The notes under the pieces were generated by a model. It saw nothing but the letters and a program-made list of their open reading frames with translations. It ran no database searches and had not been told where the DNA came from. Source: Spisula solida (Eukaryota; Mollusca; Bivalvia; Venerida; Mactridae). Taken from it: a stretch of DNA of 64,000 bases. The stretch is from the NCBI GenBank assembly GCA_947247005.1, contig OX365955.1:4722001-4786000 (forward strand), in the 5' to 3' direction. Each line of letters opens with the position of its first letter. The first letter of the stretch is position 1. Positions 13,501 through 21,195 of this stretch are shown piece by piece. A program made the translations under genes and the position numbers.

Positions 13501-14026
13501 TCTACACAAGGTTTTTCTATGATTTGACCTTGTGACTTAGTTTTAGACCCAAGATGACCCATTATCGAACTTGACCTAGATTTTGTTGGGATGATCATTG
13601 TGACCAAGTTTCATAAACATTAAGTCAAAATTGTTACCTCTGGTGTCTACACAAGCAAATTTTTGACGGACGGACGACGGACGAAGAGTGACAGGTGAGC
13701 TAAAAATGTGACCTCTAGAGTGTTAACAAGGTTTTCTTTGATGTGACCTGGTGACCTAGTTTTTGACCCCATATGACCCAGTTACGAACTTGACCTAGAT
13801 TTCATAGAGACAAACATTGTGACCAAGTTTAAAAAGATTAGGTGAAAATTCTGACCTCTAGAGTGTTAACAGTCCAATTGTTGACGTCAGACGGCGCAGT
13901 GGACGGCGGACAAAGGGCGATAATAATAGCTCAGTGCTCAGGTGAGCTAAAAAGTAAAATAACATCTACACTATTTTTAAATATATACTCACTTTTCTGG
14001 ATCTGCCATCCTGATTTTCTATCCGT
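1491..14026 (-). CDS. NAP1L: Nucleosome assembly protein 1-like (5' part, five coding exons)
   Basis: NAP1-family proteins are acidic histone chaperones that bind H2A-H2B (and linker histones), shuttle between cytoplasm and nucleus and help assemble nucleosomes. Five coding exons can be joined right to left with matching phases: 14009-13993 (start codon), 6950-6886, 4220-4094, 2048-1907 and 1577-1491. Together they give the first 146 residues. Residues 1-28 are an acidic N-terminus beginning MADPE. Residues 29-69 hold LAALQDKLGSMVG, as in animal NAP1L1. Residues 70-117 are the long NAP helix (LPKPVKRRIKALKK, then EAEFYREVHRLE). Residues 118-146 include GNYEPNEDEADW, matching the human Y-E-P-acidic-W stretch. 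The family is about 390 aa, so the central NAP domain and acidic tail lie off the left edge. The gene spans at least 12.5 kb, with introns full of tandem arrays. NAP1L1 versus NAP1L4 cannot be decided. Confidence 0.93.
1578..1906 (-). other. NAP1L intron between exons 4 and 5
   Basis: A short intron of 329 bp with donor GTAAAT and acceptor ATTATAG. Nothing else was recognised in it. Confidence 0.75.
1907..2048 (-). CDS. NAP1L: NAP1L coding exon 4
   Basis: 142 nt encoding the end of Ser70 and residues 71-117, the start of the long dimerisation helix of the NAP fold (LPKPVKRRIKAL, then EFYREVHRLECEYANKY). The acceptor is TATTTTCAG just above 2048 and the donor GTAAAT just below 1907. This exon has the closest match to the family of the five. 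Confidence 0.95.
2380..3347. repeat. 46-bp minisatellite, about 21 copies
   Basis: The unit is 46 bp, with phrases GGACTGTATCCTAACCAG, TACTAACTTA and CTCTGCCAAGCAAC. About 21 head-to-tail copies run from 2380 to 3347 with few substitutions. Variants (TTAAACTCAGCC, TTTCCCTCTGCC, TGACCCTC) recur in blocks, which points to block duplication. Each unit contains TACTAAC on the plus strand, but the host gene is on the minus strand. It lies within the NAP1L intron between exons 3 and 4. Confidence 0.97.
3450..4070 (-). repeat. Dispersed repeat interrupted by a TA-flanked MITE
   Basis: The flanks 3540-3590 and 3987-4066 are the reverse complement of 15210-15320. Shared phrases include AATCATTTTTGGT, GTAATTTAGGGATT and TTTGTTAGGTAAAAT in the 15-kb copy. 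In the 15-kb copy the two parts are contiguous. Here they are separated by the 3591-3986 element. Confidence 0.7.
3591..3986. mobile_element. MITE with CTGTAAATC ends and TA target duplication
   Basis: The left end is CTGTAAATCAC and the right end, read inward, is CTGTAAATCCG. Similarity of the ends continues imperfectly for about 35 bp. It is flanked by TA on each side, and the repeat it interrupts exists uninterrupted at about 15285, where a single TA is present. This is the signature of Tc1/mariner-type insertion. No transposase was seen in the roughly 396 bp. Confidence 0.7.
4094..4220 (-). CDS. NAP1L: NAP1L coding exon 3
   Basis: 127 nt. The acceptor is TATGTTTAG (4229-4221) and the donor GTAAGC (4093-4088). 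It encodes the end of Ser28, residues 29-69 and the first two bases of Ser70. Key residues are in LAALQDKLGSMVGG and SSGYIQ, the conserved region just before the NAP helix. Confidence 0.92.
4460..6223 (+). mobile_element. AACAAGAGTGCC element (third family of the AACAAGA group)
   Basis: It begins AACAAGAGTGCC and ends with a hairpin (ACGTCCCGTT / AACGGGCGT at about 6200-6220) followed by ATAAAAA. Most of the interior is the 161-bp array. A GC-rich CGCC/GCCC stretch (6152-6183) precedes the hairpin. The architecture (AACAAGA start, subrepeat array, terminal hairpin, A-tract) matches the two other families in this window although the interior sequence differs. No protein is encoded. Boundaries are inferred from this similarity; no empty site is available for this copy. 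Confidence 0.65.
4554..6145. repeat. 161-bp tandem array, about 10 copies
   Basis: Successive occurrences of AAAGGACCATAACCCAATAA at 5366, 5527, 5688, 5849 and 6010 are exactly 161 bp apart. Earlier copies are more diverged. The array fills about 1.6 kb. The unit includes GGCCTAGATATTATGCCCAT and GATGATCGGATGAAAACTG. Sequence homogeneity increases toward the right end. Confidence 0.95.
6886..6950 (-). CDS. NAP1L: NAP1L coding exon 2
   Basis: 65 nt with acceptor TATATTCCAG and donor GTACGT. It encodes the end of Asn6, residues 7-27 and the first base of Ser28, an acidic, low-complexity tail (VVPDEVAGDSAHDEPTSEEP). Phases match both neighbouring exons. Sequence here is poorly conserved in the family, so the call rests on splice phase, position and acidity. 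Confidence 0.8.
6951..8250. other. NAP1L intron 1, right of exon 2: no gene seen
   Basis: AT-rich intron sequence. A 26-bp phrase containing TTGATACAAAGGGAAGCAACTCCA occurs twice at 6973-7040, separated by 46 bp. A C14-16 run sits near 7651. No exon was recognised. Confidence 0.5.
8251..9734 (-). mobile_element. ~265-bp MITE split by a larger insertion
   Basis: The ends are CAGGGGTCCTA (left) and TAGGACCCCTG (right). Removal of 8379-9596 leaves about 266 bp matching, as reverse complement, the intact copy at 40926-41181. Shared internal phrases include TCTGGATTATTCCGGAATT and AAAGTTCATT. Its family is unknown and no coding sequence was seen. Confidence 0.7.
8379..9596 (+). mobile_element. 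AACAAGACTGCG element (second AACAAGA family)
   Basis: It starts AACAAGACTGCGTTCAATAA (with a GCGTT/AACGC hairpin). It ends with a hairpin, ATGCCTCCCGATCTATAG paired with the following ATACGGGGCAT, then the A-tract. The interior from 8870 carries three to four subrepeats of about 180 bp with GATATGCGCATCTCCACTTGG. Near the end are the ACGAACGGACGGAC repeats common to these elements. It sits within the MITE 8251-9734 with no clear target duplication. Related copies lie at 17054-17332 and 51769-52189. No protein is encoded. Confidence 0.75.
9735..9944. other. No feature recognised
   Basis: About 200 bp of AT-rich intronic sequence (NAP1L intron 1) between two elements. I see nothing in it. Confidence 0.4.
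9945..10681 (+). mobile_element. AACAAGATGGCC element
   Basis: It begins AACAAGATGGCC followed by ATCGCTCACCTG, and ends GTGACAGGTGAGCTA preceded by the complementary TAGCTCACCTTGTAAC (a terminal hairpin). The interior differs from the GGTCA-rich family, but both ends match it. A polyC run is near 10530. Non-coding. Confidence 0.6.
10682..12367. other. NAP1L intron 1: small repeats, no gene
   Basis: Three small features are visible. A unit of about 37-39 bp containing TAGTATGTTACAATTAGACG is duplicated at 10825-10901. A small inverted-repeat element (about 11128-11277) has GACACTAAC / GTTAGTGTC ends around repeated GGACCAGTG. GTAGGGCCGGGTCCATTGG-type units (about 28-30 bp, three to four diverged copies) lie at 11997-12120. 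The remainder shows nothing recognisable. Confidence 0.5.
12368..13948 (+). mobile_element. AACAAGAGGGCC element, outer copy
   Basis: The start is AACAAGAGGGCCATTGGCCC followed by CGCTCACCTG. The end is CTCAGGTGAGCT then an A-tract. The interior consists of 160-170 bp subrepeats rich in TGACCT (for example TGACCTTGTGACCT). A second complete element (12785-13703) lies inside it. Non-coding; located in NAP1L intron 1. Confidence 0.7.
12785..13703 (+). mobile_element. AACAAGAGGGCCC element, nested copy
   Basis: It begins AACAAGAGGGCCCAAAGGGC (hairpin AGGGCCC/GGGCCCT) and ends GTGACAGGTGAGCTAA. ACGGACGGACGACGGACGAA precedes the end. It lies wholly within the outer element of the same family, so this family has inserted into its own earlier copies. 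Confidence 0.7.
13993..14026 (-). CDS. NAP1L: NAP1L coding exon 1 with start codon
   Basis: A 34-nt exon between an acceptor (TATTTTTTCAG) and donor GTGAGT (13992-13987). The first 17 nt are 5' UTR. The ATG at 14009-14007 begins MADPE and two bases of Asn6, leaving only 17 coding nt. The phase fits exon 2, seven kilobases away. Because an acceptor precedes it, at least one more 5' UTR exon must lie further right; I could not find it. Confidence 0.75.
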
Positions 14027-14259
14027 CTGAAAAAATATCAAGAAATAAAATATTAACCATTCAAATTATAAACAAGCAATCAAAGTATTTCAAGCAGTAC
14101 AGTATTGTTATGTTGAGTTCAGACTGTTTTTTCCCTTATATTAAGGTTAACAGTGACAATCATCGCATGACTAAAATCCAGAATCAGTTCATTGTTTATT
14201 CCAGTTAAATGCTGTTTCTCAACAAATTTTTAGTCATTTACAGATCAACACTGAGCAGG

Positions 14260-15082
14260 CAGGGCTTTTTTTCACTATATACGAGGGGCCTATATTAGCA
14301 GGCTTCGCGAAAGTCGCCGGACCGCCGGTCATGACCGGTGAAAATCAGTTTGGTCCGACAAAAATTATAGCTCGCCGGTCCGAATGTCCGTCAAAATTTT
14401 CGTATCGTCTGGTTCGAAATTTATCGGTACGAAGCATTATTTCCGGTAATTTAACGATGCGCATGCGCAGGTTGGTTGTTTAAAGGACGGAAAGAGAACT
14501 AATTTGCAAAAAGACGCTGATTTGACGAATACTTATACTGTACTCTGTCTTTAGTATGTTATTTCCCGAAACACATTTTGTGAATACAAATCTCAACAAA
14601 AAACTGTTTCCTATTAATATTGTTCGGTCCGGCCAAATTTATTTTATGCCGGACCGGATGTCCGGCCTTTTTTTCTCACTTTCGCGAAGCCTGTATTAGG
14701 CCCCTTCACAATTTGCTATAGGCCCCTTTCACAAACCTAAAAGGCCCCTTAATTCACAATTAGAATTTGCATCATGGTTTTTGTAAAATCAACTTCACAA
14801 AGCACCAAACAAACAAATTACGGATAACAGTCATATATTCCTGTACAGGACTTAATATAAAGTATTATATCATAGATACATGCATGTTTGGGAAAAGTTG
14901 ACAAAAAATGAACTAACATCTGAAAAAATTTGTATCATAATTTGGTGATTTAACGTGTTAAGTTTGTCACAATTTGAAAAGTTTTGGCGTCTACTTTTTC
15001 ACAATTGTGAGAATTTTCGCGCTAAATTTTCACAAAACATAAGGGCTTGGGCCTCTTCACAATTCAGCGAAAAAAAGCCCTG
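14260..15082. mobile_element. hAT-like element with CAGGGCTTTTTTTC ends, interrupted
   Basis: The left end is CAGGGCTTTTTTTC and the right end GAAAAAAAGCCCTG. The flanks GCAGG and ACAGG match at 4 of 5 bases, close to the 5-bp duplications of its relatives in this window. The interior repeats the phrases GGCCCCTT and TTCACAATT. It is interrupted by 14299-14693. No transposase was seen. Confidence 0.65.
14299..14693. mobile_element. 395-bp TIR element with TATTAG duplication
   Basis: The ends are CAGGCTTCGCGAAAGT and its complement ACTTTCGCGAAGCCTG, flanked by TATTAG on both sides (14293-14298 and 14694-14699). The interior is rich in GGTCCG/CCGGAC. It is inserted in the CAGGGCTTTTTTTC element. 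Confidence 0.8.
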
Positions 15083-15083
15083 A

Positions 15084-15330
15084 CAGGGGTGTGGAAATTC
15101 CAAAATTTTTCACTTGCCCATCCAGGGCAAGTTGGGCTGACAAATCCACTTGCCCGAATACGAAATCTACTTGCCCAGGAAAACGCAAAAAAGTAACAAA
15201 ATTTCAGTTTCATTCAATTATTTATCATGTCAAGGATTAAAGTACTAGATTTAATTCAAAGTTTGTTAATTAAATCATTTTTGGTAAGTAATTTAGGGAT
15301 TCTTCTTTGTTAGGTAAAATCATTTTCCGA
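15084..15330 (+). repeat. Dispersed repeat with ACTTGCCC motifs
   Basis: It starts CAGGGGTGTGGAAATTCC and contains three ACTTGCCC(A/G) phrases. Its 15210-15320 part is found inverted in the 3540-4066 repeat. From 15331 to 15530 nothing further was recognised. Confidence 0.55.
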
Positions 15331-15598
15331 TGTCCCCGCACTGCCGTGTGAGTGGGGGCTTTTGAGGTGCTGAAATTATTTGTTGTAGACCCCATGTTTA
15401 TTTTCCACTTCAATTATTTATGTCAAAGGCACATTGATGGTTGAAATTGAATTGTAATAACAGACCATTGACATTACGTTACATATTGTGAGTAGTACAA
15501 ATATGTGAAGTGTGTTAAATTGTACACAATCAGGGGCATAACTTCCTAACGGCCATATAGGCCGCGGCCTACACTATTTCACAGAAAGTCGAAAAAAT

Positions 15599-16782
15599 AA
15601 CAAGAGGGCCCAACTTGACCTAGATTTTGTAGAGATGATCATTGTGACCAAGTTTCATACAGATAAGGCCAATATTGTGACCTCTAGTGACTACACAAGG
15701 TTTTTACATGATTTGACCTAATGACCTCGTTTTTGACCCCAGATAAACCAATATCAAACTTGGCCTAGATTTTGTTGAGATAATCATTGTGACAAAGTTT
15801 CATAAAGATAAGGTCGACATTGTGACCTCTAGTGACTACACAAGATTTTTCTATGATTTGACCTAGTGACCTAGTTTTTGACCCTGGATGAGCCAATATC
15901 GAACTTGACCCAGATTTTGTTGAGATGACCATTGTGACTAAGTTTCATAAAGATTAAGTCAAAATTGTGACCTCTAGTGACTACACAAGGTTTTTCACCT
16001 AGTGACCTAGTTTTTGACCCCGGATGACCCAATATCAAACTTGACCTAGATTTTGTTGAGATGACCATTGTGACCAAGTTTCATAAAGATTGAGTCAAAA
16101 TTGTGACCTTTAGTGACTACACAAGGTTTTTCTATGATTTGACCTAGTGACCTAGTTTTTTACCCCGAATGACCCAATATCGAACTTGACCTAGATTTTG
16201 TTGAGATGATCATTGTGACCAAGTTTCATAAAGATTAGACCAAAATTGTGACCTCTAGTGACTACACAAGGTTTTTCTATGATTTGACCTTGTGACCTAG
16301 TTTTTGACCCCTGATGACCCAATATCGAACTTGACCTAGATTTTGTCGAGATGATCATTGTGACCAAGTTTCATAAAGATTAAGTCAAAATTGTGACCTC
16401 TAGTGACTACACAAAGTTTTTCTATGATTTGACCTAGTGACCTAGTGTTTGACCCCAGATGACCCAATATCGAACTTGACCTATATTTTGTTGACATGAT
16501 CATTGTGACCAAGTTTCATAAAGATTAAGTCAAAATTGTGACCTCTAGTTACTACACAAGGTTTTTCTATGATTTGACCTAGTGACCTAGTTTTTGACCC
16601 CGGATGACCCAATATCGAACTTGGCCTAGATTTTGTTGAGATGATCATTGTGACCAAGTTTCATATAGATTAGGCTAAAATTGTGACCTCTAGTGTCTAC
16701 ACAAGCCAATTGTTGACGGACGGACGACGGACAAAGAGTGATCACAAAAGCTCACTCTGTCACTTTGTGACAGGTGAGCTAA
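15599..16782 (+). mobile_element. AACAAGAGGGCCC element with seven to eight subrepeats
   Basis: It starts AACAAGAGGGCCC and ends with the hairpin CTGTCACTTTGTGACAG, then GTGAGCTAA. The interior is a regular array of about 165-bp units. Each contains TGACCTAGTGACCTAG or TGACCTTGTGACCTAG, then GACCCAATATCGAACTTGAC and GATCATTGTGACCAAGTTTC. ACGGACGGACGACGGAC precedes the end. Confidence 0.85.
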
Positions 16783-17053
16783 AAATGCAATAAAAATCAA
16801 TGGAGGTATGGGGTATAGGAGTGTCAAACTCACCGATACTGTTATTGATATTTAGTCTGAAAACAGGCCAGAGAACACATGTATACAACAGAAATAATTT
16901 CCCCGAAACATCATACAATAAGGAAATCTATGTTTATATGTAATCTAGACAATACTGTTGATTCCAACATGTGTGATTTTTCATTTATGTTAATGATTTA
17001 GATATTTTCATGAATTATATTTACCCTTTCACAGTTTAGTCTTAGTCGTTTTT

Positions 17054-17332
17054 ATGCCCCCCTATCGATAGATGGGGAGGCATATAGTGATTCACCTGTC
17101 CGTCCGTTCGTTCGTCCGTCCTGGTTAACCCAAATTGACCGTTTCTTCTAGCATTAATATGGCTTGCTACAAAGCTTTCATACTTGCATGGATGTTGTGT
17201 ATGAACACTCTCCACACGCCAGTATCACCTAACCCCATTTTGACCTTCACCTTGACCTAATTTTGGACTTAGACTTATTTATGGACAAGGCTTCCACAGG
17301 GGGCATATGCGTTTATTGAACGCAGTCTTGTT
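17054..17332 (-). mobile_element. Short AACAAGACTGCG element
   Basis: Read on the minus strand it starts AACAAGACTGCGTTCAATAA. It ends in the hairpin ATGCCTCCCCATCTATCG paired with ATAGGGGGGCAT, followed by the A-tract. Only 279 bp long, it lacks the subrepeats of the 8379 copy. It is inserted in the CAGGGGC element. Confidence 0.75.
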
Positions 17333-17482
17333 TTAGTCTGAAAAATGGCTAAGAATGCACCTGCGACGATATAGAAATTAAAAAATTTCTGGGGGAGCAT
17401 GCCCCCGAACGCCCCTAAAATAACGTGGCCTACACATTGATTTTGACTACGCTACGCCCCTGACAATTATTGTTTATGCATG

Positions 17483-17687
17483 CAGGGCTTTTTTTTTAAC
17501 CTTGGGGATGGGGCCTAACTTAATAAGTGGAAAATTAATAATAGTATTTTGGTACCATGGGAAATGATTTTATTGAAGTAAACTTCAATTTTGTGGAAAA
17601 CTGCATGCTTTTAAAGAATTTTTCCTAGAGTAAAAGGGCCTTGTAACAGCCCCTTTTATAAAATGAGGGTAATGGAAAAAAGCCCTG
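17483..17687. mobile_element. 205-bp hAT-like MITE, duplication GCATG
   Basis: The ends are CAGGGCTTTTTTTTT and AAAAAAGCCCTG, flanked by GCATG at 17478-17482 and 17688-17692. The interior (ACCTTGGGGATGGGGC, GTAAACTTCA, GAAAACTGCAT) matches the interrupted relative at 31676-32511. Confidence 0.85.
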
Positions 17688-18837
17688 GCATGAGAAGTGT
17701 CAGGCTGATTTTTCAAAAGATTGTGTCGGACCTGGTCGAAATTTACCAGTTAGGTCTCGCTTAATTTAAACCTGACTATCATTTTGTTTGTGTTGCTTGC
17801 AGATAAATCATATTTCTATCGAATAGCAAGAGGATTTTCTCCATATCTTTGTTTATGTGTATTTATTACGTTGAAATCAAAGACCACTACAATGTAGCGT
17901 TGTTTCCCTTTATTCGTATATGAGATATAAGGCGGTGGCACAGGCATAAAAGAACATGCGTCAATCAGGTTGGGGACAAGACTAAATTTAGTAACGCCTT
18001 CGTGTAACTAAATTTAGTTACATGGGTGAAAGTTTTCCGTTTTATGACGGATTTCCATATTTTAGGCATGTCCTAAGACCGTTTTTCCAAATCGCGTAAA
18101 TCCGTCGTAAAAAATTGAGGGGGGGGGGGGGTATGCCGACTTTTGCTAGCGCGACCGCGGTATTCGTAATTGTTTTAGACCGTATTGGTTTTCCAGTGCA
18201 CAAATGAAACGACCGTTCTGATTGGCCGATGAAGTTACCTCTACATGTATCCTTGTAATTCACTGAACCAATTACGGCACTCGATCTTTCCGCTATTCGG
18301 GTATTCAGTACCAGTTTGTAAGACATTTGTCATTAAATTGAAAGTGGAATTTCATTTTTTTCAAACGTAATTAAGCGCGTGAGAGAAGTATGACAGGAAC
18401 AATTGGCGATCGGGAAGCGGTTGAAATACATTGGCGAATCGGATACGAGCGTGACAAAGCTTTGAATGGTTGAATTAAAAAGAAATTAGGTACGGTACTC
18501 CGCTGTTCTTTCCGTCAAAAACTGTTTATTTTGTTGCTGCAAATTTGTTAAATAAAAGCCCAGAATCTTGACAATATAAATGGGACTTTTAGTTTACACA
18601 GCGTTGTATGTGTGTGTGGTGTTAGTGAACACACAGTGTTATTTGTAGCAGTTACAAGCATGATAATCACTGATAATAAATGGTCAGTCAGTACTGGATC
18701 TATAGAGGTTACCCAGACATTTTGACATTTTATACTTCCATGTCATGATGATTCAAAGAAACCAATTCATTTCATGTCAATATGGGGAATAACATGCCAA
18801 AATTATCCGCTTTAGATTCCCTGGCTATTGAGAAAAT

Positions 18838-19202
18838 TTGTATTTTGTCAACATGATTCAGAAGGCCTACTTGCTGAACAGGGACCTTCTTCTTCCAGTT
18901 AAGTACAGGTCCCACTCTGGGGCAATATTGTACTTTATATTTACAAGATCGTGTGAGCGACGCACACGTATTTACAGTGAAGAGTTAAAAAGGTTTAAAG
19001 ACGACACAGCACAATTCAGAAATTAAATAAAAACATGATTTTCTTTCTTACCAAGTTGTAATGAATAAGGATTACAATTATTATTTCACAAGTGTCCCAG
19101 TGTATTATGTTATCCTTTAATGGGCCTGATATATCCTGAATGTTTTGTAAGTAAACTGACGAAAAGAGTGACTACATACACTGTTTCTCCTATAGTAGAT
19201 CT
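18838..19202. other. Interior of the ATGGGTGAAAG element: nothing recognised
   Basis: The sequence between the TIR zone and the 19203 repeat includes a short open frame on the plus strand (18838-19026) that I do not recognise. No other signal was seen. Confidence 0.3.
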
Positions 19203-19411
19203 AATATTATTATGACCCCCATCTGCCATTAGGGGGTATATTTAATAATGGAAGAACGCTTTGTCCTAGGATCTTCAAACTTTACATGGAGGTTGGTTAT
19301 CAACAGTAGACGGACCCTATTGATTTTGACGTCAGTAGGTCTAATGTCAAGGTCACTGTCACAGTGTGACCTTTACCATTTCTGACTATTCAAATGGTTT
19401 CCGTTCAATAA

Positions 19412-21195
19412 CAGGGCTAGCTCTGGCTCAAAATTCTGTTGGGCCAATTTTTTAACCGTAATAGCGGCTGGGGGCCAGGGGGCCGCGAGGGCCCCCGGTG
19501 GGTCCAGGGCGAAGCCTTTGCTGGGGGACCAGGGGGCCAGAGGCCCCCGGAAGCTCCTGCTATTTTGCTGTTTGAGAACAGTAAAATCCACTATGAGATA
19601 TATCATTTCACCTTATATTCAGTCTTGAAAAACCCTGAATTGTAACTATTTTAATAGTATAAAACTTTATCAATTTGACAAAGATGTATAGTCATGTATG
19701 TTTGTTTTCTATGTGAAATTTTGTTGTTGTTCATTTGAATGATTCAATGAATGTAGACTTCTGTTTAAGTTATTATTTTTTCCTGTATCTCCATGTCTAA
19801 GAAACTTATAAAAGTTATATGTATAATGAATGACAGAAACAAAATAGCATTTTAGAACATTTTCACGTTTATTCTCTATAGCACAACACAAAGTGACATT
19901 TCAAAAGTGGCATTAAAACATGCATCCTAAATGATTCAAAATGATACCAACAATAATTAAATTAGTATAAACTATATGGGTACAAGTTCTATCTTGATGA
20001 TGACACATTGTTTTTGCGAGGGGACTTGACACACAAGTTATATAAATTTTGTGAAGATATTTTTTAACTTGAGACTAAAGTCTACATCCCTTGTGCGATA
20101 TGCTGTAGCCAGTCAGCAAAGTTCTGTCTTTGAAGCAGCTTCTGCTGCTGACCAACAAACTTGCTAAGTTCCAACACAAGTCCACATAAAGTGTGATCAT
20201 GAACAATTGCAAATTGGTAGGTTTAAGTGGGAAACTTGTTTAGAAGCCTGTGGCAGATTTTGTTGGCATCCTGACATCTAGAAGACTTGACATCACAGCT
20301 GATCCACCATTTATCACAATACACTGTTGAATCTGAAAAAAATAAGACCAATACAAAATTTAACAGAAAATATAAAGATGTAAGTGTGTGTGGGCTATAC
20401 AACCCTACTTAAAAACTGCATTGTCCGAAAATACGAATATCCGAAAATGCAGTCACTTCAGAATTGACAAATTTTCTTAAAAGTTGACCGTCGAGATTTT
20501 CGAGGAATATAAGTCAAATTATGTTTTAAAACGTCAAGGCTATCCACACACAATGTTTATGGGTTAATTTATCGGGTAAAACACCAAAACTAACGTTATT
20601 TTAGCTTAGAAAATGCACGAAAATGAAGTCACGTGATCCGCTGTTTTTTTCACGTCAATTTCTTCACAAATAAATACGATTCCCTGGATAAACTGGCGTA
20701 AAAAAACTTTTTAAATGGTAATATAATGATTAAGACTGAATAATTCAATGTTGAAAAATACGATCAATAATTACCTGATTTATGGCTAGGATCATGCGTT
20801 TATCGCATTTCATATTCGTGACCCGTGACGGTCAATCGACAATTTCTTTCATCAGTCAATCAGGCCGCCTTTGATTAGACAATCATCCGCTAATTATCTC
20901 ACTAACTGTCATAAACACAGTCATGTATAGTTTGTTTGTTTAACAAGCTGTTTATTGACCTAATTTCATGACACGTGGACTGTGTCTACCAGTTTTCGTT
21001 CATTTAGCGTCGCCCGTAACAGTTGATTGTAAAACCAGTCTAGAAAAATCTCGAGCGTGCTATTTTTAGTAACTGGATTTTCCAATATTTGTAAAGTCAT
21101 ACTTTTCGATGGTTCGGGCCAATTTGATTTTTTTCGGGCCAATTTTGATTTCTTCGGGCCATTGGCCCGATTGGCCCGCGACAGCGCGAGCCCTG
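19412..21195 (-). mobile_element. 1.8-kb hAT-like element with CAGGGCT ends, duplication AATAA
   Basis: The ends are CAGGGCTAGCTCTGGCTC and GCGCGAGCCCTG. GGGCCAAT repeats lie next to both ends. AATAA flanks it at 19407-19411 and 21196-21200. It contains a spliced-looking coding remnant (20082-20332, minus). At 20430-20465 a near-palindrome CTGCATT...AATGCAG encloses two CCGAAAA phrases. The deepest layer of the 17966-22607 stack. Confidence 0.8.
20082..20332 (-). pseudogene. Coding-exon remnant inside the CAGGGCT element
   Basis: Downstream of an acceptor (TTTTTTTCAG, 20342-20333) one frame runs 82 codons to a TAG at 20084-20082, broken by a single in-frame TAA about 36 codons in. The first part is Cys/Trp-rich (YCDKWWISCDVKSSRCQDA). 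The second holds VHDHTLCGLVLELSKFVGQQ and ends FADWLQHIAQGM. Amphipathic composition across the stop suggests a real C-terminal exon that has decayed. I do not recognise the family. It may be the last exon of the element's own protein or a captured host exon. Confidence 0.4.

Larger units (their letters stand above)
15531..17462. mobile_element. hAT-like element with CAGGGGC ends, twice interrupted
   Basis: The ends are CAGGGGCATA (left) and CTACGCCCCTG (right, inverted). A 5-bp duplication ACAAT flanks it on both sides. Much of its length is two later insertions: 15599-16782 and 17054-17332. What remains (about 470 bp) is non-coding. CAGGGGCGTAG-type ends are known from hAT transposons. Confidence 0.65.

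Noticed and set aside
15871..16077. Open frames in the GGTCA-rich elements
   Set aside because: They arise from the subrepeat sequence and shift between copies; no protein is conserved.
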